Below are positions 46,518-58,082 of a stretch of 64,000 nt of DNA, one piece after another. This DNA is from Sipunculus nudus (taxonomy: Eukaryota; Annelida; Sipuncula; Golfingiida; Sipunculidae): positions 13,513,508-13,577,507 of the forward strand of contig CM049313.1 of NCBI GenBank assembly GCA_026874595.1, read 5' to 3'. Positions within the stretch are counted from its first letter, which is position 1. Every line of letters begins with the position of its first letter. The translations under genes and the position numbers were made by a program. The notes below the pieces were generated by a model that worked only from the letters and a program-made list of their open reading frames with translations, had not been told where the DNA came from and made no database searches.

Positions 46518-46856
46518 AAAAAAAAAAAGGTTTGGTTCTCACCGCCTGCGTCAATTTTTAAAAACCGCGTCAACATTTTTAATTTTGATTCTCAATAGGA
46601 ACTTACCAATTTTAAGCACCAGCCGCTCGGACATTTCTTTCAAGATAAAAAAAAAATTATACAATTTTGATTAAATTTACTTTGTTATGTAGTGCCTTTA
46701 CTTGAGAGCTAAATAAATCTGATATTATCATGCTTTTCTCTAATCATTTGACATTTGTCAATGAAACATTCAAAATATTAAAAAAAAAAAAACCCCTCTC
46801 GCGTTGATTTATGAAAAAAGTGCCTGAGAACTAAATCTTATTTTTTTTTCGCTCTT
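46518..46856. mobile_element. 339-bp MITE, copy 2 of the family at 5689
   Basis: Same orientation as copy 1. Shared words include GGTTCTCA, TCTTGATTTTCAATAG/TTTTGATTCTCAATAG, GAACTTACCAA, ACATTTCTT..A.GATAAAA, TTATCATGCTTTTC and GTGCCTGAGAAC. TA borders at 46516-46517 and 46857-46858. The terminal repeats are more decayed than in copy 1. Length agrees with copy 1 within 6 bp. Confidence 0.75.
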
Positions 46857-47518
46857 TATTCTAAGGAAAAACTCCCAAACTTTTTTGTGATAGATAACAA
46901 TAGACTTGTTTCAATTTATTGCTACCCTAGCCCAAGCCTCATTTATGCACCAGGGCTGAATTTGTGACCTGGAGAACACACCTGAGCTGGCGCTTACTCA
47001 AAGTTAATGATATAACACGGCTTCCAATAAGACGCCCATTTTAAAATAATTTAGGACATTTTATTCATAGGCTAAACAGGGGATTTGTTTCAGGCGTGGA
47101 AATGCAGGTTTTTTTCTGAATATCTAAATTAATTATTTCTTATTTTATAAAATTCAAAATTGTCCATATATTTTCACCAAATAAAGACGACAATATCCAA
47201 GGCATTTCAGTAAATAAGTTTCCCCATGTTATATTGCTACAGCAAATACAGTATATATACAACTCACAGAAAGTTTAGGCTGATTCAAGCATGAATACCC
47301 ACACAAAAAAAAAAGAAAGTGACAACAAAATCACACATCCTGTAATTTTATGGAATATTTACTCAGTACCTACTTGTAAGTAATTCATGCTAGCAGTAGC
47401 CACCTGCATGGGTCTACCAGTAAATATATCAAAGAGAGGATCTCGATCTAAGCAGACCAGCTTGTCACAGAGCCAGGCAGGACAAATATAAGTAACCAGG
47501 GTGTAACCTGACCAAACA

Positions 47519-47570
<52 letters not shown>

Positions 47571-47641
47571 GTATTTATGAATAGCCATGCTGGTTTATTG
47601 TTTACAGATAAAAAGGGTATACACAGAAAAGTCGGTTCATT

Positions 47642-47706
47642 GCCGGTGGGATTCGAACCCACGATCTTCTGATTTCCGATGCGGTTGCCTTAACCACTTG
47701 GCCAAG
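47642..47706 (-). repeat. tRNA-like SINE head, copy 1
   Basis: On the minus strand: an A-box-like TTGGCCAAGTGGTTAAGGCA and a B box GTGGGTTCGAATCCCACC, spaced as in a tRNA. The acceptor stem is missing: an AT microsatellite replaces the 5' end and SINE body sequence (to about 47560) replaces the 3' end. The anticodon arm does not pair properly. So this is a tRNA-derived SINE promoter, not a working tRNA gene. Confidence 0.7.
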
Positions 47707-48021
47707 TATATATATATATATTAAGTGGTCAGTAAGTAAGAAGTTTTCACGCTTGTCAAGCAACTCTGGATTAAACAACTGTCTGAGACAGTTTAAGCTG
47801 GAAGTGTTGCTCTGGAGTTTACCGGGGACGTTGTTCTGGCGTTGGCTGTTGCTTTTGGTCTCTGTTAGTTTTGTCTGGGTGGTTTATTTGAGCGTGAAAA
47901 CTGCTGTAGCTTGGTCTACTAGTAAATATATCAAAGAGAGGATCTCGATCTAAGCAGACAAGCTTGTCACAGAGCCAGGTAGGACAAATATAAGTAACCA
48001 GGGTGTAACTTGACCAACCAC

Positions 48022-48056
<35 letters not shown>

Positions 48057-48140
48057 TATATATATATATGTATGTATGAATTGCCATGCTGGTTTATTGT
48101 TTACAGATAAAAAGGGTATACACAGAAAAGTCGATTCATT

Positions 48141-48204
48141 GCCGATGGGATTCGAACCCACGATCTTCTGTTTTCCAATGCGGTTGCCTTAACCACTTGG
48201 CCAA

Positions 48205-48205
<1 letters not shown>
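48141..48205 (-). repeat. tRNA-like SINE head, copy 2
   Basis: Same as copy 1 with a few substitutions (for example TTTTCCAATG for ATTTCCGATG in the anticodon arm on +), flanked by longer AT runs. Present because the whole unit was duplicated, not through a second insertion. Confidence 0.7.
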
Positions 48206-48265
<60 letters not shown>

Positions 48266-48290
48266 TAGTGTATTATATATATATATTAAT
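48206..48290. repeat. (AT)n microsatellite
   Basis: Long AT run, with two TTAATAGTG words at its right edge. Shorter AT runs lie at 47521-47557 and 48025-48070. Confidence 0.9.
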
Positions 48291-48360
48291 AGTGATCAGT
48301 AAGAAAGAAGTTTTCACGCTTGTCAAGCAACTCTGGATTAAACAACTGTCTGAGACAGTT

Positions 48361-49240
48361 TCAACTGGAAGTGTTGCTCTGGAGTTTACCGGGGACTTTG
48401 TTCTGGCGTTGGCTGTTGCTTTTGGTCTCTGTAAGTTTAGTCTGGGTGGTTTCTTTGAGCTTGAAAACTGCTGTAGCTTGTTCCACATATTTTTCTTCTA
48501 CAAGCTTTATTCTGGAGGTTATAAGCTCAGCGTTTTCAGTTTCCCAATCCATCCATTCCTCTTGGGATGTCTCACTCCCTTCATAAAGGGCGGCTATGAC
48601 TTCAGTCAGTTTGATAAAACAGCAACACCATAGAGACCTGCTGATCCATATCTTTATCTGTTTGAATTAACATCTTAGTGGTTTTTGAAAGTTTTCTTGT
48701 CTGAGTGGATATCTCCAGCCTGTGTTGTCTTTCAATCAGGGTTGCTACTGTAGTTCTAGCAGGGGACGTCTGGGTTGCTTTCTTCTGTGTAATTGGCGGC
48801 CTGGGAGTTTGCGTTTACAAAGTCATTGTAGTAGTAGAAACTGGTTCTGTTTGACTGGGCTTTGTTTTAACTTGTCCCTCATCTGGTGTTTCCACATGGC
48901 GTAGTTCAGGGGGTGGTTGTTTTTGCGGGATGGCATTCAATAATGGTTCGACCTCTATGTTGATGCTTTCAGGCGGTCTTGGTTGTGTGATTTCGCTATC
49001 TATCCTCGGCATTGTATTTTGTTCTCTTTTATAGCGTCTATAAAAGGAACATCCTCGGTAAGCTGTAGAGTGCCGAGCATGACAATTGGCACACGCTGGC
49101 TTTTCTTCTGGGCTGACTCGGGTTCGGTGATCTCACGGGCACACATGTAGCACTTTGTTGTGTTAATGCAACTTCGACTGGGGTATCCCCACTGTACACA
49201 TTGACCACAAAAGGCAATGTCTGATCTCGGTTGAGTTGGG
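48361..49240 (-). pseudogene. Decayed gag-like ORF1 of a non-LTR retrotransposon
   Basis: On the minus strand, downstream from 49240, two zinc-knuckle blocks occur in different frames: FCGQCVQWGYPSRSC ... CYMCAREIT and EEKPACANCHARHSTAYRGC. The second is the CANC.G.H...YRGC knuckle of gag-like ORF1 proteins in Jockey/I-type LINEs. A Pro/Thr/Gln-rich tail (MPRIDSEITQPRPPE... then, past a TAA, TQTPRPPITQKKATQ...) and a helical end (EEWMDWETENAELITSR, LVEEKYVEQATAVFKLKETT) follow. At least two frameshifts and several stops. The knuckles would bind the element RNA. The ORF2 that should follow is absent, and the C-terminal piece also lies in the duplicated unit at 47755-47910. Confidence 0.6.
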
Positions 49241-49739
49241 TTGTTAACTCGGTGTCGGCTATCCTTCCTATCCTATCCTTCCCTGGGACTTCCTAGGCGA
49301 CAAAAGGGATTCAATATTCTTGGCTTTTTTAAGGTCGCGCTTGGGTCTATGTTTTGTGGTTGCACGTCTTGGAAGTTTGTGCAAGAGAACCGAAACCGGA
49401 TTCCGGGCGTTCTCCGCTTTCGCTCCTTTTACCTCCGTTTATTCCAGTGTACCGACCCGCTTGCTGGGCGGCTTATAAATACGTTTCTGAAGCATAAGAG
49501 TAAAGCTGTTAGGAAACGCCAATAATAATCAAACTTTTTACTATTGTAAAACTTAAACAAGGCTGTTAACTGTTTGACTGGTAATCATGTAACACGTGAT
49601 AAATCATGGTTAATAGAAAAAGCAATTGCCATGATATGGCAAGAATATTATATTATAGACAAGAATATTATATTAAAATAACGGAAAAGAAGTAAGCCTA
49701 CGCCTACGGGATGGTCAAGATTAAGCGACGCATTTAGCT

Positions 49740-50361
49740 ATACTCATCAGCTAAATCCTGGTGAAAACTCTGGAGAGGAATGATTCGTTTCAAGTGAGAT
49801 ATCTTTTTACTAAGTATGCAATTTTTAAAAGATATATATATTATTACATTGAACAAATTGTCAGGCTGTGCCTCATTCCCTACAGGATGGTCAACATTAA
49901 GGGACGCTTCATTCTATAGCTAAACTCATCAGCTAAATCCTGGTTAAACCTCTGGAGAGGAACGATTCGTTTCAAGTGAGATATCTTTTTACTAAGTATG
50001 CAATTTTTAAAAGATATATATATTATTACATTGAACATATTGTCAGGCTGTGCCTCATCCCCTACAGGATGGTCAACATTAAGGGACGCTTCATTCTATA
50101 ACTATACTCATCAGCTAAATCCTGGTGAAAACTCTGGAGAGGAACGATTCGTTTCAAGTGAGATATCTTTTTACTAAGTATGCAATTTTTAAAAGATATA
50201 TATATTATTACATTGAACAAATTGTCAGGCTGTGCCTCATCCCCTACACGATGGTCAAGGGACGCTTCATTCTATAGCTATACTCATCAGCTGAATTCTG
50301 ATGAAAACTCTTGAGAGGTACATTTCGTTTCAAGTGAGCTATCTCTTTTCAAATGATGCAA

Positions 50362-50405
<44 letters not shown>

Positions 50406-50640
50406 AATACATATAAATATATATATATAAATATATATATATATTTATATATATATGTATGTATATATATATATATTATTAAATTGACCAAATTATCAGG
50501 CTTTGCCTCATCCCCTACAGGATGGTCAACATTAAGGGACGCTTCATTCTTTCGCTATACTCATCAGCTAAATCCTGGAGAGGTACATTTCATTTAATAT
50601 TCATATTTTAAATAATATGCACCCTTTGAAAAAAAGATAT
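49740..50640. repeat. E3 left ladder, about five units of 160-215 bp
   Basis: Each unit holds ATCAGCTAAATCCTGGTGAA, TTCGTTTCAAGTGAGATATC, a TATATATATTATTA run and CAGGCTGTGCCTCATCCCCT ... GGACGCTTCATTCTA. The fourth unit carries an expanded AT tract (50366-50480). Confidence 0.85.
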
Positions 50641-50674
50641 CTCACTTGAAACGAAATGCACCTCTCGAATGAGA

Positions 50675-50835
50675 TGGGTCCAAAAGTACTCGTACTCATA
50701 GTACTCGTACTCATGAGTACTTTTTGAGTACTCAATACTCGTACTCGAGTACTTTTTAAAAATAACAAAAGTACTCGTACTTATACTCGAGTACTTTAAA
50801 GTAATCGGTACTCATATGAGTACTTGATGAGTACT
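50675..50835. repeat. GTACTC/GAGTAC palindromic array, left
   Basis: Dense mixture of GTACTCGTACTC, ATGAGTACTTTTTGAGTACT and CTCGAGTACTTTAAAGTA. GAGTAC and GTACTC are complements, so any stretch can fold. Mirrored at 56797-56952. Confidence 0.85.
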
Positions 50836-50840
50836 TTTGT

Positions 50841-51360
50841 TCATTTCATATTTTTCTAAATAAACTTTAATCTCAATTTACTATATTATTAATAGTTTAT
50901 TATAGAATATTAAAGTAAGATATATATATATAATATTTAACATATATAATAGTACTTAAAGTAATCCCTCTGTTACTATAACTGAAAATATTACAGCATT
51001 GATAACTACTATCACTTTGCTTCTTTTACTATAACTAACACTTTTATTTAATATAAAATATAAATTAAATTGAACTATTTTATTATTAATACATTCATGC
51101 AATTCATGTGTACAGCATTATATATTTCAGCAAGATAAGTACATAGTGTTCAATAAAACATTAAATCAGCAAATTCATACTGAGTCAAATTTAAAAGAAA
51201 AAAATTATAATTTTTGAAAGATCCGAAATAAAAAAGTTAAGATTTGCCACAGTTCAATACAAATAAATATACTCAGACCCTGTTCATCATAACATAAATT
51301 CAGCAGTGCTCTGGGGCCTGGGCTAATGAAGCTTGAATTGATTTATATATGAAACTAAAT
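50841..51360. other. AT-rich, gene-free flank of LINE
   Basis: No frame or motif recognised. Confidence 0.5.
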
Positions 51361-51499
51361 GTTGTTGTTGTTAAGCTTTATTTCCGCCAAATTGACGATT
51401 ACAACAGACAATATACATGCATTGATTTTGAATTAATAATGACAATATAATGAACATATTAATCAATAGAATAAGCATATTGATAATACTAGAGTCAAA

Positions 51500-54400
51500 T
51501 CAAAATACTGCCTGTGTGAGCTGCTTGAGCAGATTAATGACAGGAGAACAAGAATATATAAATAAAACAGCTCTGTATACAAACACCAGATTCATTTCAG
51601 AAGTCCAATCCGCTTGTTCTGGTAAAGTTTTGCCGAAGAAATATGGCAGCAACTGCTGTTCAGAAAGATTATTAAAAAATACACTCAGTGTGACTGGTAA
51701 TTTATCAGTTATAAAGTTCCACATTAGGTCTCTCTCTTCTTGGCATTTATAACAACTAACCACAACATGCAAATACAGATTATTAAAAAATATACCACAA
51801 AATGGACACAAAACTTCTATCTCAATTTCCGTATCCAGATTTAACACCTGCATAGCTACATATTGGATCTTCTCATAAGACCCGACAAACCGGCGCGCAG
51901 TCTCCCATAGAATAGAGGGAATAAATAGGTCCTCTTGAATATCACTAAAATACAAAAAGTTTCTGTGGTCCTTTATTCTGTTTGAATATTGTTGTTTTTC
52001 AAAAATAATAATTTTATTAATAATTGCGCTTTTCCAAAAGTTCTTCCCTGGGAATCTACCAGAAACTAAATATTCTAACAGGTGCTCGTATAACCCATAT
52101 CTTTTGACAATCTTTACAATGTCTGGTATATAACCATCTTTACAACTCTCTTGGCATGTTAAATGAGAGACAAGTCTATACTGAAAGACCTGTGTGGAAG
52201 GCTGCTGGCTGTGACCACAACATAATCTCGCTAAGTAAGTTAATTTAGATTTATCTGTCCATGCTGTTATACGAGGGAGCCCAATCATAGACAAAACCTT
52301 ATCAGAACAGCTTCTTCTATTAAATCCTTGCATAACCTTGACACAAAAACGATTCATTCTCTCCAGCAATAATGATTCTGTACTGCCAAGATGAAACCAT
52401 AATTCAGAACCATATAAACACTTAGGTATAACCATTGACCGATATAAATTAGCACACGTTAACGGATTCAAGCCTTTAGGACGAACTCCTGTACCCACTA
52501 GAGACAGCAATGCACCTTTAACTGTTCTACATGCATTTCTAGTTCGCTCAATGCTGTGAAAATTTGAATCAAGAATTATGCCAACGTGTCTCTGACTGTT
52601 TACACGTCTCAATGGGGAATTACCAAGTTTTCATGAAAACCTCTGCATGGACTTATCACCAGAACCAAATACTAATATAACCGACTTCTCACTATTATAG
52701 GTAAAACGCCATTGCCTGCTATATTCATAACATATGTCTAGCATACGCTGCAGTCCATTTGGCGAGGTGGACAACAGAGAAATATCATCGGCTAATGACG
52801 GTGAACCAACGTATATATTGCCTATAAGAGCACCATTTCTAGATTTTCTCAAATTAAGAAGAAGGTCGTTTATGTAGACTAAATATAAAAATGGGCCAAG
52901 CACACTACCCTCTCTGACGGACTGTTTTACTTGAAACCATTTACTCTGAAAGCCGCCATAAAGCACGGCGCTTTTCAAATCAGTATAAGTGTTAATCAAG
53001 ATTCTCCAGGCCTTTCCTCGTATACCCAGTTTATACAACTTTACAAAGAGTCCTTGGTGCCAGACGACATCAAAGGCTTTCTTAGTATCGAGAAAACATG
53101 AATACACCCTTGAGTTTCGCTCAATATTGTATAACACACATTCCTGAAGAATAAAAGAAACAACAATAGATGAAAGGCCACTTTGGTAGGCGCACTGCAT
53201 TGGATCAGGAAAATTAAAATTCTGCTGGACTAACCAACCTTGAATTCGGGTCAACATAATTTTATCAAATATTTTACTAATGACTGGAAGCAAAGTAATG
53301 CCCCGATAATTATCGGGAGAATCTGCTCTTTTTTGGGGACATTTCAGCAAGGTTAGAACTAAACCTTGTTTCATTTCACCAGGAAAATACTCTAGCTTCC
53401 AAATAATTTTAAATAAATAAGTAAGATGTTCTATCAAGTGGTATCCACCAAATATGAAATGCTCATTAACGAGCTCATCCACGCCACCTGCTTTGTTACG
53501 TTTCAGGTCCTTCACTGCATTGCTTACCTCGGACATCTCTATATCTCTATCTAAAGTGTCATCGATATTTCTAAACGAAGATTTTATATAATCAGTTAAT
53601 AATTTCTCAATATAAACTTTATGATTAATGTCAAAATTATCATTTTCTTGAGGACTATATAACGACGAAAAATAATTGGACCAACCATTGGCTATGTCTT
53701 CCGGATTTCTATAGCAATTCCCATCAAATAGTATCTCGCTTGTAAGAACGCATTTCTTTCGTCTCTGTCTCTTAATCATACACCAAAATTTAGTCATATC
53801 CACTTCTCCTTCTCTATCGATCTTTTCAAACAAATCCCTCTCTCTTTGGCAAACATATAAACGGTACTGGCGCCTAAATTCACGTTTAGAGTCCTTATAT
53901 TTCTTAAAGGAAGTAGATGTATAGGTACGAGGCCTACCATCAGCGATCCACGCCCGTCTTTTAGTTCGCATCATGTCATGGAAAGGTTTTAACTCTTTGC
54001 GCCACTCTGGTTTGAGGAACCTGGAATATTTTCTGCGAGGTACCCCCTCTAGAGATACATTTAAAATACAATTGACTAAAGTCCTGTAGTACTCACAGAC
54101 CTCTTTTTTGGTGCAAATGTCTAACTCTGGTTTATGAATTGTATCCAGCAATGTGGTTAAAGGATGCGTATACAACTCGCTCACGGACGATCCAGTCAGT
54201 TTACCCCAATTAAACATTAATCTGTTTGATTGTATAGGAGGGTTATAGATCATATCACATTCAAGATCCAGAGATAATTTAACCGGAAAGTGGTCTGACA
54301 CATTAAGCGCTTCATCTGAAGATACATAACTCTCTGAAATAAGATCTTTTTTACATTCCGGTAGAAAGGTATAATCGATTAGAGAACAATTTCTGCCATT

Positions 54401-55075
54401 CATGTAAGGATCAAATGTGTAAATGGGACTACTAATCCCTTTATGGAGTTCCGGTGAGAAGTATCCAATGTCATGGAGAAAAGCTGACAACAGCAACTTT
54501 CTTTGTCGCATTTGGTAATTAGATTCATTTAACAGGTCACAGTTAAAGTCCCCGATAAACAATACCGTTCCTTTGGTAGAATGTTCATAAAACAATTCAT
54601 ATAATCTCGCTACATACATTCTAAACAAGTTGAGCGAATATTTGGAGCAGGGCAAATATACATTAAAAATATAGAATATACCCAACATTGTATTAGAGTT
54701 GACTGACACGCCTATGACTCTATCCTCATCTTTATCCAGCAATACTGGCGACACCATGCCGTTCAGTGATTTATGCCACATAATGGCTACACCACCCTTG
54801 CCTCGTCTATAGGGGTCCAATGGGTTCAGAGAATTATCAGCCTTAGCATAAACATCATAATCTCGGTGAATACTTTTAAAATAATGCAAATTATCTGAAA
54901 ATAACCAATGTTCACTAATACCGCAAATATGGATCTTATGCAGTTCTAAATATTCACAAAGATATGGCGTATTAGGCATTATGCCACGCACATTGAAGCA
55001 TGAAATATTAAATGATTTTAACTTGGACAATCTAGTATTCATGATATAATGAAAGGATGTTATGTCACTGTCCAT
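51500..55075 (-). pseudogene. LINE ORF2: endonuclease + reverse transcriptase, one TGA stop
   Basis: A single frame of 1,191 codons (plus final stop), interrupted only by TGA at 52633-52631; 814 residues precede it and 376 follow in the same frame. Endonuclease (about 20-270): N in FNVRG (28), E in GISEHWL (55), FIGDFNCD (about 175), SDHFPVKL (about 265). Reverse transcriptase (about 490-790): NKAGGVDELVNEHF, DNYRGITLLPVISKIFDKI, FLDTKKAFDVVWH, REGSVLGPFLYLVYINDL and SLADDISLL (the ADD core is intact; the usual F/Y before it is L). After the stop: NSQRHVGIILDSN, a long helical C-terminus and CPFCGIFFNNLYLHVVVSC. The enzyme nicks DNA and copies its RNA at the nick. A CGA to TGA change would explain the stop. 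Confidence 0.9.
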
Positions 55076-55092
55076 GCAATTCTACTTAATCA

Positions 55093-56016
55093 TCATCTTT
55101 CACGCCAGATTCTGGCGTAAGTCCCATGAGGCCAAAAGTCACTAGCTTCTACGGCAGACCTGGCACTGGATGGTATGATCAACTTGGCGCCTACGTTTCC
55201 GGAATATCTGCTACGAAGTAAACGGAGATGCACCAGAAGGACTCCTCTTCTCCTGATATATGAAGCAACTTTCTCCTGATCGACACCTTCACCGACATTC
55301 CCCACATAATAGGTGGATACGTCGTCGTAACGCTGTACACGGACACGTCTTCTCAATAGTCGTTGGGTCACGACCGGTATATTACTGGCAGGAGACGGAC
55401 GGGCCTCTGTTGCACTTTGGTGTTGCACTGGGCTATCTTGAGGAGAATTCACTGAAGTCTGATTTTGTGGAACCACATTTTCACTCTCCGAAACATTTGT
55501 AGCAGGTTGTTCTGTATTCCCGCTATTTGATGCATGAGCGGTCATATTTCTTTGAGAAGTAATTGTTTCCGGAACCTGATTATTGGTAGTTTCATCAGTT
55601 GAGTTGCGTGGACTATCAGTCCCACTACATTGTACGTTGGCAGTAACCGATGCATACGAAATACCAGTTCGCTTTAACTGACCGATGACTTTCTCGGCTG
55701 AAAGAATGTGGCTCCTCAACCAAGTAATTGATTCCGAGTTAGAATCTGTCAAAATATGGAACCTCTCACTTTCATCTTTCATATCATGCATCAGCTGCCG
55801 AATACGTTTCATTTTAGATTTTAGCGCACTGATGTCAATATTGGTTTGCTCCCTTGTATCACTGGGAGGCGCCTGCAACTGACTAACCATTAATTCTATT
55901 TCGTCGTGTTCTTGTTTTAAGCTAACCACATCTGTTTTCATATCATTCAGAGATGACTTGTGGGAATTATTATGCATTTTCACTTCTTCTTTTAATGAAT
56001 TTAAGTCTGATGACAA
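55093..56016 (-). CDS. LINE ORF1 (coiled coil + conserved C-terminal domain)
   Basis: 307 codons open to the stop, starting SSDLNSLKEEVKMHNNSHKS with no ATG, so the true N-terminus is probably missing. Residues 1-115 are heptad-rich (coiled coil, trimer or dimer formation). Residues 120-215 are Ser/Thr/Asn/Pro-rich and likely disordered. Residues about 220-307 (RRRVRVQRYDDVSTYYVGNV, IRRRGVLLVHLRLLRSRYSG, AVEASDFWPHGTYARIW) match the C-terminal domain found in ORF1 or polymerase-associated proteins of many invertebrate LINEs (YYVGN..., SA...V...DFWP.G...R.W). Expected role is binding the LINE RNA. It lies 17 bp before ORF2. Confidence 0.75.
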   Translation of the reverse strand: MSSDLNSLKEEVKMHNNSHKSSLNDMKTDVVSLKQEHDEIELMVSQLQAPPSDTREQTNIDISALKSKMKRIRQLMHDMKDESERFHILTDSNSESITWLRSHILSAEKVIGQLKRTGISYASVTANVQCSGTDSPRNSTDETTNNQVPETITSQRNMTAHASNSGNTEQPATNVSESENVVPQNQTSVNSPQDSPVQHQSATEARPSPASNIPVVTQRLLRRRVRVQRYDDVSTYYVGNVGEGVDQEKVASYIRRRGVLLVHLRLLRSRYSGNVGAKLIIPSSARSAVEASDFWPHGTYARIWRER

Positions 56017-56035
56017 GTAATAGCTATTATTCTAT

Positions 56036-56796
56036 TACAAGGTTACTATAACCATTACTAGTTCAAATTTCTTTACTATCAATTGTAATATTACTCTTAC
56101 TAAAATATTCTATTTATATTACACATTATTATTGCCTCATTCCTTTTTGTAATAATCACTGACGTAACTGTTGTTAATACTCATAAATTATAACACATGA
56201 TGAATGACATGGTCAGTCTGTCAGATGTATTGTTTTATACTATTTTCACATATACCGGTTGTCATTAAATATCTTCATTAGGCTACAGCCACATGTTATT
56301 CATAAGTTGATATTATATAAATAATAAGATATGGTTGTTATTATTATAATTGTTATCATTGTTATTATTATATGATTGCATATTGTTTACATATGGTAAT
56401 ATGCTTTATACAATGTCAGTGAGATTTCCTTTAACAATATAACTTTTATGTAATTTTTTATGTCGTAGTTTCTGAACATTCCCACCACTATTTTGAATTT
56501 TCATAATACAACATTTAGTAAATTGTTTATCTTGTCCTGGCTAGAAATATATTTTTGAGAACCTACGAGACCAGATATTTCTTCAATCCAAACCGTCTAC
56601 TTTAATAAGTTAATGCCTTGATATATTTCAACTGTATGTTATATGCCATTGAGTTTACATTTCGCCTCAGTATTTTGATTAAGCATAAAACAACATTGTA
56701 TATATTTTTATTTTGTACTGGGTTTTCATTAATAAAAATAATTTTAACTTTCTGAGAATATATTGAATTTAATAACATCATTAAACAAGTTTGGTT
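56036..56796. other. AT-rich, gene-free flank of LINE
   Basis: No frame or motif recognised. Short AATAGCTATT and ATTATTA words only. Confidence 0.5.
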
Positions 56797-56952
56797 ACAA
56801 AAAGTACTCATTTAAGCACTCATGAGTACATTTTGAGTACTTGTTACTCGTACTCGAGTAATTTTGAAAAAAAGTGCAAAAGTACTCATCCTTGTACTCG
56901 AGTACTTTTAAAGTACTCAGTACTCCTACTCGAGTACTTTAAAGTACTCGGA
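56797..56952. repeat. GTACTC/GAGTAC palindromic array, right
   Basis: Inverted counterpart of 50675-50835: AGTACTCATTTAAGCACTCA, TACTCGTACTCGAGTAATTT, AGTACTCGGACCCAACTC. Confidence 0.85.
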
Positions 56953-56959
56953 CCCAACT

Positions 56960-57600
56960 CTGCTTCTCGAGAGTTTTCATCAGGATTTAGCAAATGAGAA
57001 TTAATTACAGAAGTAGACGTCACTTAATGTTGATCATCCCGTAGGGGATGAGGCACAGCGTGATAATTTGTTCAATATATTAATATTCATATTTAAAATA
57101 ATATGCACCCTTTGAAAAAAGATATATATCACTCTAAACGAAGTATACTTCTCCAGAGCTTTCACCAGTATTTAGCAGATGAGAATAACTACAAAATGAG
57201 ACGTCACTTAAGCTTGACCATCCCGTAGAGGATGAGCCCAGTCTGATCGTTTGTTCAAGGTATGAAAATATATATTTTAAATAATATGCACACTTTGAAA
57301 AAAAGATATCTTAGTTGAAACAAAATGTACCTCTCCAAAGTATTTACCGTCCTGTAGCCCAGGAAATTTTCTACAGACTGAGATGTGGTTTTGAATCGCC
57401 CATCCCGTAAGGGCTGAGGCACTGGCTAATAGTTTGTTAAATATATTAATATTCATATTTTTTTAATATGCACTTTTATTATAATGAATGAGTTGTGGTT
57501 TAATTGCGAACGTTCCATAGGGGATGACTCACAACCTGATAACTTGTTCAACAAAAATACATTTTTTATTTAAATCGCATGCATACTTTAAAAAAAAAGT
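56960..57600. repeat. E3 right ladder, inverted units
   Basis: Four diverged inverted units with CTCGAGAGTTTTCATCAGGA, TGATCATCCCGTAGGGGATG, AGGCACAG.GTGATAATTTGT and ATATTAATATTCATAT. They mirror 49740-50640 but with greater divergence. Confidence 0.8.
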
Positions 57601-57907
57601 AATCTCACTTGAAATGTACATCTTCATACTGAAGCCAAATATTAAAAAATTGTATTTTTTGGTGTTTTTAATTAATTTATCTTTTAATGAACATTCACAT
57701 TTGAGTTTTGTCTTGTCCTCATATTTATATCTGACATTTCGATTGTTTAATGCATTTTTCAATAGATATAGCTTGATTTCATAATTTACTACAGAACTGT
57801 ACATTATGAAATTAAGTTTGCTATACATATAGTATAATATTATTAATGCTCACCTGCACGGTAGAACACTTTCACTGTGATGTATTGAACCTTAATGTCT
57901 TATATTG

Positions 57908-57957
<50 letters not shown>
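57908..57957. repeat. (AT)n microsatellite
   Basis: Pure AT run inside the right arm of E3; no counterpart at the matching point in the left arm. Confidence 0.95.
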
Positions 57958-57958
<1 letters not shown>

Positions 57959-58082
57959 CTTTTGAAGCATTATCATAATATAATATTTTTGCCATAACAT
58001 GGTTATTACATTGTTTTTTAATCATGATTTGTCATGTGTTACATAATAAACAGTTAATAAAAACTCATGTTATTAACCGTAT

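Larger units (their letters stand above)
47415..48490. repeat. Tandem duplication, unit about 500-560 bp, containing a SINE
   Basis: AGTAAATATATCAAAGAGAG with GATCTCGATCTAAGCAGAC begins at 47420 and again at 47922. Both copies carry, in order, the CCAGGGTGTAAC segment, an AT microsatellite, the SINE head, a second AT tract, and GAAGTTTTCACGCTTGTCAA followed by a gag-like segment. Copies differ by substitutions and AT-tract length. Confidence 0.85.
51361..56016 (-). mobile_element. Nearly intact LINE, CR1/Jockey group
   Basis: On the minus strand: ORF1 (56016-55093), a 17-bp gap, ORF2 (55075-51500, one stop), and a short 3' UTR with AATAAA at 51382-51377 and a tail of AAC repeats at 51372-51361. 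The layout is complete except for the 5' UTR: the ORF1 frame begins without ATG and an upstream TAG is close, so the copy is 5'-truncated at about 56020. I found no target duplication. Group assignment comes from the SEHWL, GDFN and SDHFPV endonuclease motifs, REGSVLGPFLYLVYINDL and a C-terminal CPFC...H...C motif. It is the youngest-looking element in the window. Confidence 0.85.

Noticed and set aside
47642-47706. Functional tRNA gene
   Set aside because: A and B boxes are present, but acceptor stem and anticodon stem are not; it is joined to a SINE body.
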